From: Amycolatopsis balhimycina FH 1894
GTDB taxonomy: Bacteria; Actinomycetota; Actinomycetes; Mycobacteriales; Pseudonocardiaceae
Length of the DNA: 64,000 bases
Direction of reading: 5' to 3'
Assembly (NCBI RefSeq): GCF_000384295.1
Contig: NZ_KB913037.1
Coordinates: forward strand, 5,094,868 to 5,158,867
This document shows, piece by piece, positions 8,009 to 16,234 of this stretch (positions are counted from its first letter, which is position 1; each line of letters starts with the position of its first letter). A program made the position numbers and the translations under genes. The notes under the pieces were generated by a model. The model saw only the letters and a list, made by a program, of their open reading frames with translations. It made no database searches and was not told where the DNA came from.

Positions 8009-8938
8009 ATGAACGACGCGCAGCTGGCCGGCCGCGTTTCCGCGGTCCGCGCCTTCAACCGGCTCTACACCGGAGTGATCGGCGTACTCGACGAAGGACC
8101 GGCGGACGCGGAGTACTCGCTCCCCGAAGCCCGCGTGCTCTTCGAACTCGCCCACCAGGACCCGCTGCCGGTGACCGACCTGCGTAAGCGCCTGGACCTC
8201 GACGCGGGCTACGCCAGCAGGCTGCTCGCGCGCCTCGAGGCACGCGGGCTGATCGTGCGCGAACGGTCCGATGAGGACGCCCGCCGTCAGCTCGTGCACC
8301 CGACCGCGGCGGGCCGGGACGCGTTCGCCGTGCTCAACCGCCGGTCCACCGAGCAGATCGCCGGGCTGTTGCGCCGCTTCGCCGACGAAGACCAGCAGCG
8401 CCTGCTGACCGCGATGCGCACGATCGGCGACGTGGTCGGCGATCGTCGTCGCGACCCCGCCCTCGTCCTTCGCCCACCACGACCGGGTGACCTCGGCTGG
8501 GTGGTGGAACGTCACGGCGCGCTGTACGCCCGCGAGTACGGCTTCGACGCGCGGTTCGAAGCCCTCGTCGCCCGCGCCGTCGCCGGCTTCGCCGAGAGCC
8601 ACGACGATCCGCGGCAGGCGTTCTGGATCGCCGAGCTCGACGGGGAACGCGTCGGCGGCATCGGCTGCGGCCGGGGTTCCGGCGAACACACGGCCCAGCT
8701 GCGGTTGCTGCTGCTCGAGCCGTCGGCTCGTGGCCACGGCGTGGGCAAGCGGCTGGTCTCCGAGTGCGTCGAGTTCGCCAGGGCACACGGCTACCGGGAA
8801 ATGGAGCTGTGGACGATGTCGGTACTCACCGCCGCGCACGCGATCTACCACGCCACCGGGTTCGAACTCGTCGCGGAAGAACCGGATGATGGCTTCGGGC
8901 CGGCGCTCACCCGCCAGTTCTGGCGCCTGGAGTTCTAG
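8009..8938 (+). CDS. MarR-type regulator fused to a GNAT acetyltransferase
   Basis: A 309-aa two-domain protein. Residues 1-145 are a MarR winged helix (LPEARVLFEL, VTDLRKRLDLDAGYASRLLARLE, IVRERSDEDARRQ wing). Residues about 155-309 are a GNAT fold with an acetyl-CoA loop, LEPSARGHGVGKRL, and a typical YHATGFELV end. The frame is open upstream, but ATG 8009 has GAGGTGG just before it. Such fusions occur widely in actinobacteria; substrate and target genes are unknown. It is followed after 8 nt by a ceramidase-like gene. Confidence 0.85.
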   Translation: MNDAQLAGRVSAVRAFNRLYTGVIGVLDEGPADAEYSLPEARVLFELAHQDPLPVTDLRKRLDLDAGYASRLLARLEARGLIVRERSDEDARRQLVHPTAAGRDAFAVLNRRSTEQIAGLLRRFADEDQQRLLTAMRTIGDVVGDRRRDPALVLRPPRPGDLGWVVERHGALYAREYGFDARFEALVARAVAGFAESHDDPRQAFWIAELDGERVGGIGCGRGSGEHTAQLRLLLLEPSARGHGVGKRLVSECVEFARAHGYREMELWTMSVLTAAHAIYHATGFELVAEEPDDGFGPALTRQFWRLEF

Positions 8939-8946
8939 CCCCGTGG

Positions 8947-9570
8947 TTGGCTGTCACCGTGACGGACTACGTCGACGGGTACTGCGAACGGGTCGCGGCC
9001 GGGCTCTGGGGAGAGCCGCTCAACAGCCTGAGCAACCTCGCCTTCCTCGTCGCCGCCGTGCTGGTGTGGCGGCTCGCCGAGGGGGACCGGACCGGGCGGT
9101 TGCTCGCCGCGTCGATCGGACTGGTTTTTGCCGCCAGCACGGCCTTCCACCTGCTCGCGACGCGCTGGGCCGCCGTCGCGGATTCGGTGGCCATTCTCGT
9201 GTTCGTGCTGGTGTATGCCGTGCTGTTCCCGCGCGTGTTCTTCGGTTGGCGGTACGCGTGGCTCGCCGCGCCGGCGTTCCTCGCGCTCACCGTGGTCACC
9301 GCGCTGCTGGGCGGCGGGCTCTACCTCTCGGCACTGATCGGGTTGTTCGCCTTCGCCGCGATACTCGGCTTCGCCCGTGACGCCTACTGGGCCCACTACG
9401 CGATCGCAGGCGCGGTGTTCGCGCTTTCCCTTTCCCTGCGCACGCTCGACCGGGACGTATGCGACTACGTCCCGGTCGGCACGCACTTCCTCTGGCACCT
9501 GCTCAACGGCCTGGTGCTCTACCTCGTCTCGCGGACGATCGTCCTCAAGAACCGTCCTCAGTGGACTTAG
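8947..9570 (+). CDS. Ceramidase-like (CREST superfamily) membrane protein
   Basis: A protein of about 207 aa with seven hydrophobic segments. It shows CREST/alkaline-ceramidase landmarks: YVDGYCERVAAGLWGEPLNSLSN at the N-terminus, STAFHLL near residue 60, and GTHFLWHLLNG near the C-terminus. The conserved His and Asp/Ser residues would bind zinc for hydrolysis of an amide lipid. The start may be TTG 8947 or GTG 8959; neither has a good Shine-Dalgarno. The gene begins 8 nt after the MarR-GNAT stop, so translational coupling is likely. The substrate is unknown. Confidence 0.7.
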   Translation: MAVTVTDYVDGYCERVAAGLWGEPLNSLSNLAFLVAAVLVWRLAEGDRTGRLLAASIGLVFAASTAFHLLATRWAAVADSVAILVFVLVYAVLFPRVFFGWRYAWLAAPAFLALTVVTALLGGGLYLSALIGLFAFAAILGFARDAYWAHYAIAGAVFALSLSLRTLDRDVCDYVPVGTHFLWHLLNGLVLYLVSRTIVLKNRPQWT

Positions 9571-9575
9571 TGGGC

Positions 9576-11219
9576 TCAGTGGACACCGACGGGGCGGAGG
9601 TCCTTGTCGTGCTCGTCGGCGTGGTAGTCCTCGGGATTGGTGTCGTCGGTGCCGTTGAACGCCTTCATCCGCCGCGCGATCACCGTGACGATCACCGCGA
9701 CCACGAGGTTGGCGACCAGCGCCACGAACCCGACGTAGATCTGCACCAGCGAACCCGAGAAGGGGTGCCAGCCCAAGAGCGACAGTTTGTCCAGCGCCAG
9801 CGCCGAACCACCGAAGTGCTGCTTGCCGTTGGCCGGGTTGGGGATGCCGTACAGCATGATCAGGCCCCAGCCGATGCCGACGACCCAGCCCGCGATCAGG
9901 CCCCACCGGTGCAGCCACCGGGTGTAGAGCGCGATCGCCACCGACGGCAGCGTCTGCAGGATCAGCACGCCGCCGATGAGCTGCAGGTCGATGGAGAACT
10001 GGGGGTCGATCAGCAGGATGAACAGCACCGCACCGAGCTTCACGACCAGTGAAGCGAGCTTCGCCTGCTTCGCTTCCTGAGCCGGCGTCGCGTTCCGCTT
10101 GAAGAACTCCTTGTAGATGTTGCGGGTCCACAGGTTGGCCGCGGCGATCGACATGATCGCGGCGGGCACCAGCGCGCCGATGCCGATGGCGGCGAAGGCG
10201 ATCCCGGCGAACCACGCCGGGAACTGGCCGTCGAACAGCAGGGGGACGATGGTGTTCGTGTCGGGCTTGCCGGTCGCCGCGTTGTTCAGCGGCTTCACCG
10301 TCGCGGCGATCGCGACGTACCCGAGCAGCGCGAGCAGACCCAGCAGCAGCGAGTACGCCGGCAGCGCGACCATGTTCCGCTTGATCACGCTCCGCCCGCG
10401 CGAGGCGAGCACACCGGTGACCGAGTGCGGGTAGAGGAACAGGGCCAGCGCCGAACCGAGGGCCAGGGTGGCGTACTGGAGCTGGTTGTTCGAGTTCAGC
10501 AGGAGACCGTCGGTCTTCGCCGGGGTGGCGTCGAACTTCGCCTTGCTGACGTCGAAGATGTGCGACCAGCCACCCAGCTTCGACGGCAGGTAGACGATCG
10601 CCACGATGATCACGAGGTAGATCAGGATGTCCTTGACGAACGCGATCAGCGCCGGCGCGCGCAGCCCCGACTGGTAGGTGTAGAGCGCCAGGACGATGAA
10701 CGCGATCAGCAGCGGCAGGTGTCCGGTGATGTCGGAGCCGTTGATGCCCATCGTCCGCAGCACGGCTTCGAGCCCCACCAGCTGCAGCGCGATGTAGGGC
10801 ATGGTGGCGACGATGCCGGTGATCGCGATCAGGAACGCCAGCGCCGGCGAGCCGAACCGGCCCCGGACGAAGTCGGCCGGGGTCACGTAGCCGCGGACGC
10901 GGGAAACCGACCACATCCGCAACGCCGGGAGCAGCACGATCGGGTAGACGATGATCGTGTACGGCAGCGCGAAGAAGCCCGCCGCGCCGGCACTGAACAT
11001 CAGCGCGGGAACCGCCACGAACGTGTAAGCGGTATAGAGGTCGCCGCCGATCAGGAACCAGCTGATCCACGAACCGAACTTGCGGCCGCCGAGGCCCCAT
11101 TCGTCGAGGTGGTCGAGGGTGCTGCCCGCCTTCCAGCGCGACGCCATGAAGCCGAGCACGGTGACGACCAGGAACAGCACCGTGAAGATGATCAGCTGGG
11201 GCCACTGCAGGTTGCTCAT
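9576..11219 (-). CDS. mctP: Sodium:solute symporter, monocarboxylate permease type
   Basis: A 547-aa SSS-family transporter with about 13 membrane segments. The signature region reads GLGGRKFGSWISWFLIGGDL near the N-terminus, and the GRSVIKRN loop is typical. Actinobacterial relatives next to a DUF3311 protein take up lactate, pyruvate, acetate or propionate with sodium. ATG 11219 overlaps the DUF3311 stop by 4 nt, so the two form an operon. The longer open frame upstream is a shadow of the DUF3311 gene in another frame. Confidence 0.87.
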   Translation of the reverse strand: MSNLQWPQLIIFTVLFLVVTVLGFMASRWKAGSTLDHLDEWGLGGRKFGSWISWFLIGGDLYTAYTFVAVPALMFSAGAAGFFALPYTIIVYPIVLLPALRMWSVSRVRGYVTPADFVRGRFGSPALAFLIAITGIVATMPYIALQLVGLEAVLRTMGINGSDITGHLPLLIAFIVLALYTYQSGLRAPALIAFVKDILIYLVIIVAIVYLPSKLGGWSHIFDVSKAKFDATPAKTDGLLLNSNNQLQYATLALGSALALFLYPHSVTGVLASRGRSVIKRNMVALPAYSLLLGLLALLGYVAIAATVKPLNNAATGKPDTNTIVPLLFDGQFPAWFAGIAFAAIGIGALVPAAIMSIAAANLWTRNIYKEFFKRNATPAQEAKQAKLASLVVKLGAVLFILLIDPQFSIDLQLIGGVLILQTLPSVAIALYTRWLHRWGLIAGWVVGIGWGLIMLYGIPNPANGKQHFGGSALALDKLSLLGWHPFSGSLVQIYVGFVALVANLVVAVIVTVIARRMKAFNGTDDTNPEDYHADEHDKDLRPVGVH

Positions 11220-11497
11220 CGGGCACCACCTTCGTCGAGGTCGTCCACGCCCAGCCGGTCCGGCGGCGCCGGAGTGGTCGGCTTTCCCCTGGTCGCCCAG
11301 TAGACGATCAAGGTGCTCAACACGCCGACGAGCACGAAGGCGAGCTGGAACCAGTAGAAGAACGGCATCCCGAACAGCCGTGGACCGTCCACGTTGAACA
11401 GCGGCGTGAACAGGATCAGCAGCGGAACGATCAGGAGCAGGTTCCAGGGACTGAACTGGAACCCGCGCACCTTTCCGTCGTGCTTGACAGTCGACAT
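11216..11497 (-). CDS. DUF3311 small membrane protein, symporter partner
   Basis: A 93-aa protein with two transmembrane helices (LLLIVPLLILFTPLF and FQLAFVLVGVLSTLIVYW), the usual form of DUF3311. It is first in the operon, and its stop overlaps the symporter start (ATGA). The ATG at 11497 has GGTGAGG a few bases upstream; a GTG at 11506 is a weaker alternative. It is thought to help assembly or activity of the symporter, as an accessory subunit. That role is inferred from genomic pairing. Confidence 0.8.
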   Translation of the reverse strand: MSTVKHDGKVRGFQFSPWNLLLIVPLLILFTPLFNVDGPRLFGMPFFYWFQLAFVLVGVLSTLIVYWATRGKPTTPAPPDRLGVDDLDEGGAR

Positions 11498-11545
11498 CGA
11501 CCTCACCTAACACTCCCGTAACCGACCGCCTGACCTTAGAACCTG

Positions 11546-11562
11546 CGTGACAGGGAGTCACG
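11546..11562. promoter_or_regulatory. Inverted repeat in the symporter/hydrolase divergent region
   Basis: CGTGAC-AGGGA-GTCACG is a 6+5+6 palindrome, 49 bp upstream of the DUF3311 ATG and about 118 bp upstream of the hydrolase start. It is a candidate operator for one or both transcripts. Confidence 0.4.
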
Positions 11563-11679
11563 TCTGTCCGATATCGATTTGATCGCCGACGCCGATGCCG
11601 ACCAACGTCGGTTGCCGCGTGCCGACGGGCCCGATATCAATAGCCCGACTCCGCACGCGAACCCAAAAGGGGCAACCGT

Positions 11680-13293
11680 ATGACTCGACTCCGCTACGCG
11701 GTGGTGATCCCGGCGGTCGCCGGCACCCTGCTGGCCGGGTTCACTCCGGCGTTCGCAGGTCAGGAGGTCGCGGCCGGTAACCAGCCGCAGAACTCCCTCC
11801 CGGCCCAGTACGCGAACCAGAAGCTGGACTGGCACAAGTGCGCTGTCCCCTCCGAGCTGCCGACGGCTCCGCCCGCGGGCGCCGAGGACATGGAGTGCGC
11901 GACCTACAAGACGCCGCGCAACTGGTACCAGCCGAACGCCCAGATCGACCTGACCATCGCGGTCAGCCGCCTGAAGGCGACGAAGGGCGCGACCGCCAGC
12001 GTCGTCACCAACCCCGGCGGCCCCGGCGCACCCGGCCGCAACTTCCCGGCCCGCCTGCGCAACCAGACCAAGCTGCGCGAGCACCAGGAGATCGTCGGGC
12101 TCGACCCGCGCGGCACCGGCAAGAGCACCAACATCACCTGCGGCGGGGCCATCGGCACCGGCTCGGACCTCGACCCGCGCGACCGCAGCCGCGAGAACCT
12201 CAACCTGATCCTGCAGGCGACGAAGTACGCGGCGCTGTCCTGCCAGCAGAAGTCCGGCGAGCTGGGCCCGCTGATCAACACCGACCAGACGGTCAAGGAC
12301 ATCGACCTGCTGCGCGTGCTGCTCGGCCGCGACAAGATCAACTGGGTCGGCTACTCGGCGGGCACCTGGATGGGCGCGCACTACGCGCAGGCCTATCCCA
12401 CGCACACCGGCCGGTTCGTGCTCGACTCGTCGACGGAGTTCACCACGACCTGGCAGAAGTCGTTCGACTGGCAGCCGCTCGGCTTCGAGCGCCGCTTCCG
12501 GGCCGACTTCCTCCCGTGGATGGCGAAGTACGACAAGCTCTTCCACTTCGGCACCACCGGTGATGCGGCCCGCCAGACGTACGAGCAGGTCCGCTACGCC
12601 CTGACCCAGGGCGCGGTCACCCTGTCCGACGGCTCGACCGTGTCGGCCAACGGCCTTGACTCGTTCATCGCGTCGAACATCTACTCGAAGCGCGCCTTCC
12701 CGTCGCTGGCCGACTACCTGGTCAGCGTCCGGACGCTGACCCAGGGCACCGCCTCGGCGCAGGCCAAGTCGTCGGCCGCGCAGAAGGTCAAGGCCGCCGA
12801 CAAGAGCACCGAGACCTCCGGCGCGCAGCCGCTGATGGTGCCGACCGACGGCGACTCCTTCGACGCCAGCTTCTGGACCATCCCGTGCAATGAGGGTCCG
12901 TGGACCGGCAGCACCAACAGCGCCATCAAGCAGTCGCAGAAGCTGATCGACCAGCAGCTGCCCCTGCTCGGCGCGGGCTGGTTCATCCAGCCGTGCCTGT
13001 TCTGGAAGAAGCCGCCGGTCCCGCTGCCGGTGCTGGACGGCCGGGGTGTCCCGCCGGTGCTGATCGTCGAGTCGGAGCACGACCCGGCGACGCCGATCGA
13101 GGGCGCGCGGCGCGCGCACAAGGCGTTCGCGGGTTCGCGGATGCTGACGATCACCGGTGAGGGCGACCACGGCATCTACGCCGGCGGCAACGCGGGTGTG
13201 GACAAGGTCGTGGAGGCCTACCTGATCGACGGCGTCGTGCCGAACGACCAGAGCCTGCCCGGCATGCCACTTCCGGTGCCCGCGGGCGCCTGA
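11680..13293 (+). CDS. Secreted alpha/beta hydrolase, tripeptidyl aminopeptidase type
   Basis: A 537-aa exported serine hydrolase. An N-terminal signal peptide ends near AFA-GQ (residues about 1-26). The nucleophile elbow is GYSAGTW, the acid is in ESEHDPATP and the His in GEGDHGIYA. The oxyanion region NPGGPGAPG and the C-terminal TAP-like domain place it with Streptomyces tripeptidyl aminopeptidases and SlpD/SlpE proteases. It likely removes short peptides from protein N-termini outside the cell. It is monocistronic with a terminator after it. A perfect DnaA-box nonamer lies within its 3' end at 13197-13205. Confidence 0.88.
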   Translation: MTRLRYAVVIPAVAGTLLAGFTPAFAGQEVAAGNQPQNSLPAQYANQKLDWHKCAVPSELPTAPPAGAEDMECATYKTPRNWYQPNAQIDLTIAVSRLKATKGATASVVTNPGGPGAPGRNFPARLRNQTKLREHQEIVGLDPRGTGKSTNITCGGAIGTGSDLDPRDRSRENLNLILQATKYAALSCQQKSGELGPLINTDQTVKDIDLLRVLLGRDKINWVGYSAGTWMGAHYAQAYPTHTGRFVLDSSTEFTTTWQKSFDWQPLGFERRFRADFLPWMAKYDKLFHFGTTGDAARQTYEQVRYALTQGAVTLSDGSTVSANGLDSFIASNIYSKRAFPSLADYLVSVRTLTQGTASAQAKSSAAQKVKAADKSTETSGAQPLMVPTDGDSFDASFWTIPCNEGPWTGSTNSAIKQSQKLIDQQLPLLGAGWFIQPCLFWKKPPVPLPVLDGRGVPPVLIVESEHDPATPIEGARRAHKAFAGSRMLTITGEGDHGIYAGGNAGVDKVVEAYLIDGVVPNDQSLPGMPLPVPAGA

Positions 13294-13313
13294 CACCACA
13301 AGGGATAGTGGAG

Positions 13314-13345
13314 GCCCCGCCGAACGGACGTTCGACGGGGCTTTT
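13314..13345 (+). terminator. Rho-independent terminator after the hydrolase gene
   Basis: GCCCCGCCGAAC pairs with GTTCGACGGGGC (12 bp, one mismatch) around GGAC and is followed by TTTT. This is a classical terminator 20 nt after the stop codon. Confidence 0.8.
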
Positions 13346-13360
13346 CCACACCTGTGCACA

Positions 13361-13387
13361 GAGTTGTCCACAGGCAGTGGACAACTC
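13361..13387. promoter_or_regulatory. Palindrome with two DnaA-box-like sites before the XRE gene
   Basis: GAGTTGTCCAC-AGGCA-GTGGACAACTC is a perfect 11+5+11 inverted repeat, 9 bp upstream of the XRE -10 element. It contains TTGTCCACA (13364-13372), the actinomycete DnaA-box consensus, and TTGTCCACT on the other strand (13376-13384). It could be the operator of the XRE protein, a DnaA-responsive promoter, or both. Confidence 0.55.
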
Positions 13388-13409
13388 CAGTGGTATTAGA
13401 ATCGGTCCC

Positions 13410-13682
13410 ATGGTGCGAGTGCCGCTGACGGACGAAGAGCGCGAACGAGGCGAACGCCTCGGCCAGGCGCTGCGGGCGGCACGGGCCGGCCGGAGCATGG
13501 TCGACGTCGCCACCGAGGCCGGGATCTCGGTCGAGACGCTCCGGAAGATCGAGACCGGCCGCATCCCCACGCCGGCGTTCTTCACGGTCACGGCCATCGC
13601 CGACGCCGTCGGCCTGCCACTGGAGGAGCTCCGCGCGGCCGTCGCGCCCGCCGCGTCGCCCTCGCTTTCCCAGGCGAGTTAG
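13410..13682 (+). CDS. Small XRE-family DNA-binding protein
   Basis: A 90-aa helix-turn-helix regulator with almost nothing outside the DNA-binding domain. The HTH reads MVDVATEAGISVETLRKIETGR at residues about 30-51, and EERERGERLGQALRAARAG precedes it. The upstream open frame is ignored because ATG 13410 follows a TAGAAT -10 (13397-13402) by 7 nt, suggesting a leaderless mRNA. An 11-bp palindrome covers the promoter, so autoregulation is likely. Its stop overlaps the convergent EndoU-like gene by 4 nt. Targets are unknown. Confidence 0.8.
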   Translation: MVRVPLTDEERERGERLGQALRAARAGRSMVDVATEAGISVETLRKIETGRIPTPAFFTVTAIADAVGLPLEELRAAVAPAASPSLSQAS

Positions 13683-14257
13683 AGCGGGCGGAGCTGCTTG
13701 AGGATGTGCTCGCGGTCGTTGAGGAACGCGCAGCCGGGCACCGGCAGGTCGTAGCTGTTGAGCAGCTTCTCGAAGTCGGAGAACTCGTCCGGCGAGAAGT
13801 TCAGGCCGACCTTGACGGCGTGCGCGGCCAGCACGTCGGCCAGCTCCTCCCACTCGCCGGCCCACAGCAGCGTGCGGTAGTGCGTGTAGTCCTCCGGCGA
13901 GAGCCGGCTGCCGACCGTGGTCAGCACGCTGTCGGCGAAGAAGCTGATGCGGTTTTCCCTGAGATCGGCGACCGTCGGGTTCGCCGGGTCGCGTGCGGTG
14001 TCGGGGTTGCGGACCACGCCGGGTCCTGCCACCGGGTACGCGGTGTACACGCGCCCGTCCTCCTCGACCAGGACGATCAGGTGCACGTTGAACCGCTCGC
14101 CGGCACACCGCCAGCGGCCGTTCTGCTGCCGCCGCCGGGCTTCGCTGGGGTCGTTCGCGACGTCCTTGACCACCGAGATGATGTGTTCGCCGGTCCAGCC
14201 GGCCGGGAACTCGCTGGTCGCCCTGCGTCCGACACCCGGTGCGTGCCCGCCGCCCAC
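13679..14257 (-). CDS. Stand-alone EndoU-like nuclease-fold protein
   Basis: A 192-aa protein whose first 75 residues resemble the bacterial EndoU toxin domain: GGGHAPG, SEFPAGWTGEHIISVV, DVANDP, then VEEDGRVYTAYPVAGPGVV. EndoU normally has an additional His in an HIL motif about 10 residues before GGGH. Here GTG 14257, with GGGAG 6 nt upstream, starts directly at GGGH, and the open frame upstream does not encode that His. The remaining 115 residues are acidic and helical and resemble no toxin I know. It is not attached to a polymorphic-toxin delivery protein. It lies 31 nt after an ABC membrane gene on the same strand. Activity is doubtful. Confidence 0.55.
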   Translation of the reverse strand: MGGGHAPGVGRRATSEFPAGWTGEHIISVVKDVANDPSEARRRQQNGRWRCAGERFNVHLIVLVEEDGRVYTAYPVAGPGVVRNPDTARDPANPTVADLRENRISFFADSVLTTVGSRLSPEDYTHYRTLLWAGEWEELADVLAAHAVKVGLNFSPDEFSDFEKLLNSYDLPVPGCAFLNDREHILKQLRPL

Positions 14258-14288
14258 TGGTTGCTCCCTTCGTCGGGCCGAGCGTAGG

Positions 14289-15632
14289 TCAAATGGCGGC
14301 GGCGAGCAGCACGATGCCGACGGCCAGCAGGTCGAGTCCGCGGAAGAGCTGACGCACGAGGTTGGCGGGCATCGGCCCCATCGGGGTGTCGGTGAAACCA
14401 GGATTCGCGTAGTCGACGGCGGTCCGGGTCACCGTGCGCAGGATCGAAAGCACCGCGAGCGGTACGGCGAACCACGCCGTCGCGGGGAACGACGTCCCAC
14501 CCGCGAGGGTGACCACGGCGAGCAGCGCCGCCCAGAGCGATCCGACGCCGGCCAGCACGAGACCGTGGGCCAGGACCAGGCCGCGGTTCGCCGATCCGAG
14601 CCACCGGCGACGGCCCGGGTTGCGCCAGAGCTCGCCGAGCCCGCCGCCGAACGGCGTCAGCGCGACGTACGCACCGACGCCGACCATGACCGCGCCCGGC
14701 ACGGTCGGCACCGCGATGTGCGCGACGACGACCGCGAAGCCGACCATGACCGCCGCACCCGCGTATCGCGACCGGCCGAGCGTGCCCGCCCAGGCCAGTC
14801 GCAGCGGCGTCGGCCGGCGCAGCGAAAGCCGCCCGGCCGGCGCGGACGGCGGAAGCAGCATCATCGGGTCGAGGAAGGTGACGGCGACCGAGCGCAGCAC
14901 CCGGCCGTCCCACCCGGCGAGCAACGTCGCCCGGCCCGCGCGCACGACCGGCTCGCCGCCGAACGCCAGCGGCAGCGCCGCGGCCAGCACCCCGGCCGCG
15001 ACGAACTGGACGGTCACCGGGCCGAGGCCGAACACGGCGATCGCCAGCCCGAGTACGGCGAGCAGCAGCGGGCCGAGGGCGTCGAACCCGGAGCCTTCTG
15101 GGGCCGAGCCCCAGACCCCAGCCGGGGGGCAAGCCCCCCTGGCCCCCCCAAAGACCGGTCGCGTCCGCCTCGCCGAAGCGAACGCGACGACACCGGTCGC
15201 GGCGACGACGGCGAACGCCGCTCGCCACTGGTCGAGCCCCGCGCCGCCGACGGCGAGCAGCAGCGCCGCCAGGTAAGCGGTCACCGCGACCACGCCGGTC
15301 CAGGCGCCGAGCAGCCGCAGCGTGACGACGCGGCCGCGGTCCACCGGCGCGAAGTCGAGCCAGGTCAGCTCCGCCGGTTCGACCCAGACGAAGCCGCGGC
15401 GCAGCAGGCCGCGCCAGCCGACCGCGCAGCAGAGCGTGAGCAGCCCGAGCACGGCCGGGAAGTCGACCCGCGACGAGCCGTACAGAGCCGGGCGCCAGGC
15501 GTCGACGTGGAAGAACGCCGTGAACAGGAACCCGAAGCCGAACAGGAAGACGAACCCCGCGGTGTCGCCGCTGAAGATCCCGCCGAACCGCTTCCGGCCC
15601 GGGATCCGCATCCGGCGTGGTGCCAGCGTCAC
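14289..15632 (-). CDS. ABC transporter membrane protein (DUF6297-like)
   Basis: A 447-aa polytopic membrane protein with about 10-12 hydrophobic segments. GTG 15632 overlaps the stop of the ATPase gene by 4 nt (GTGA), so it is surely its transporter partner. The family assignment is from overall character only. Odd feature: residues about 160-180 (RPVFGGARGACPPAGVWGSA) are encoded by a GC-rich double-hairpin repeat at 15098-15148, read in frame. The longer upstream frame is a shadow of the ATPase gene. The substrate is unknown. Confidence 0.7.
   Translation of the reverse strand: MTLAPRRMRIPGRKRFGGIFSGDTAGFVFLFGFGFLFTAFFHVDAWRPALYGSSRVDFPAVLGLLTLCCAVGWRGLLRRGFVWVEPAELTWLDFAPVDRGRVVTLRLLGAWTGVVAVTAYLAALLLAVGGAGLDQWRAAFAVVAATGVVAFASARRTRPVFGGARGACPPAGVWGSAPEGSGFDALGPLLLAVLGLAIAVFGLGPVTVQFVAAGVLAAALPLAFGGEPVVRAGRATLLAGWDGRVLRSVAVTFLDPMMLLPPSAPAGRLSLRRPTPLRLAWAGTLGRSRYAGAAVMVGFAVVVAHIAVPTVPGAVMVGVGAYVALTPFGGGLGELWRNPGRRRWLGSANRGLVLAHGLVLAGVGSLWAALLAVVTLAGGTSFPATAWFAVPLAVLSILRTVTRTAVDYANPGFTDTPMGPMPANLVRQLFRGLDLLAVGIVLLAAAI
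15098..15148. repeat. GC-rich double-hairpin repeat inside a coding sequence
   Basis: Two adjacent stem-loops, CTGGGGC-CGA-GCCCCAG (15098-15114) and GGGGGGC-AA-GCCCCCC (15124-15139), lead into a run of seven C. This is the shape of the GC-rich intergenic repeats common in actinomycete genomes. Here it lies within the ABC membrane gene without breaking the frame. Confidence 0.6.
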
Positions 15633-16234
15633 CACAGTTCGAGCACGCTGTCCGCGGCCTCCAGCAGCGGCGGGTGGTGGGTGGCCACCACGACCGCCGC
15701 GCCGGCCGCGGTCGACCGGGCGATCACCTCGACCAGCCACTCCTTGCCCGCCGCGTCCAGCGCGCGTTCCGGCTCGTCGAGCAGCAGCAGCCGGTGGGGC
15801 CGCGCGGTGACGCCGAGCAGGAGCAGCCGGCGGCGCTGGCCCGCGGAGAAGTGCCCCGACGTCACGCGCATGCGCTCGCCGAGGCCCGCGTCGCGCAGCA
15901 GCTCCTCGTGGTCGCCGAGGTCGGCGCCGAACGAGCCAGACAGAAGTTCCAGGTGCTGCACCGGCGTCAGCTCGGCGAAGAAGTCGGAGTCGTCGAACAG
16001 CACGGAGACCTTGCGGCGGAACTCGACGTCCCGCTCGTCCGGCGCCTTGCCGTCCACCAGCACCCGGCCTCGCTGCGGCTTCTGCATGCCGTAGAAGCAA
16101 CGCAGCAAAGTCGACTTGCCGACCCCGTTCGGTCCGACGATCGCCGCGCACTCGCCGGGGTCCACGGAGAAGTCCAGGTCGTCGAACAGCCACTGCTCGC
16201 CGGCCCGGACGCCGAGCGCCTTCGCGTCGATCAT
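15629..16234 (-). CDS. ABC transporter ATP-binding protein
   Basis: A 201-aa ABC ATPase, near the minimal size of the family. Walker A is GPNGVGKST (residues about 34-42), the signature is degenerate (FSAGQRRR in place of LSGGQ), Walker B is LLLLDEPE, and the H-loop is VVVATHHPP. Start ATG 16234 overlaps the stop of the LLM gene (ATGA), and its own stop overlaps the membrane gene start. It therefore sits in a translationally coupled chain with LLM and permease genes. The transported substrate is unknown. Confidence 0.85.
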   Translation of the reverse strand: MIDAKALGVRAGEQWLFDDLDFSVDPGECAAIVGPNGVGKSTLLRCFYGMQKPQRGRVLVDGKAPDERDVEFRRKVSVLFDDSDFFAELTPVQHLELLSGSFGADLGDHEELLRDAGLGERMRVTSGHFSAGQRRRLLLLGVTARPHRLLLLDEPERALDAAGKEWLVEVIARSTAAGAAVVVATHHPPLLEAADSVLELW

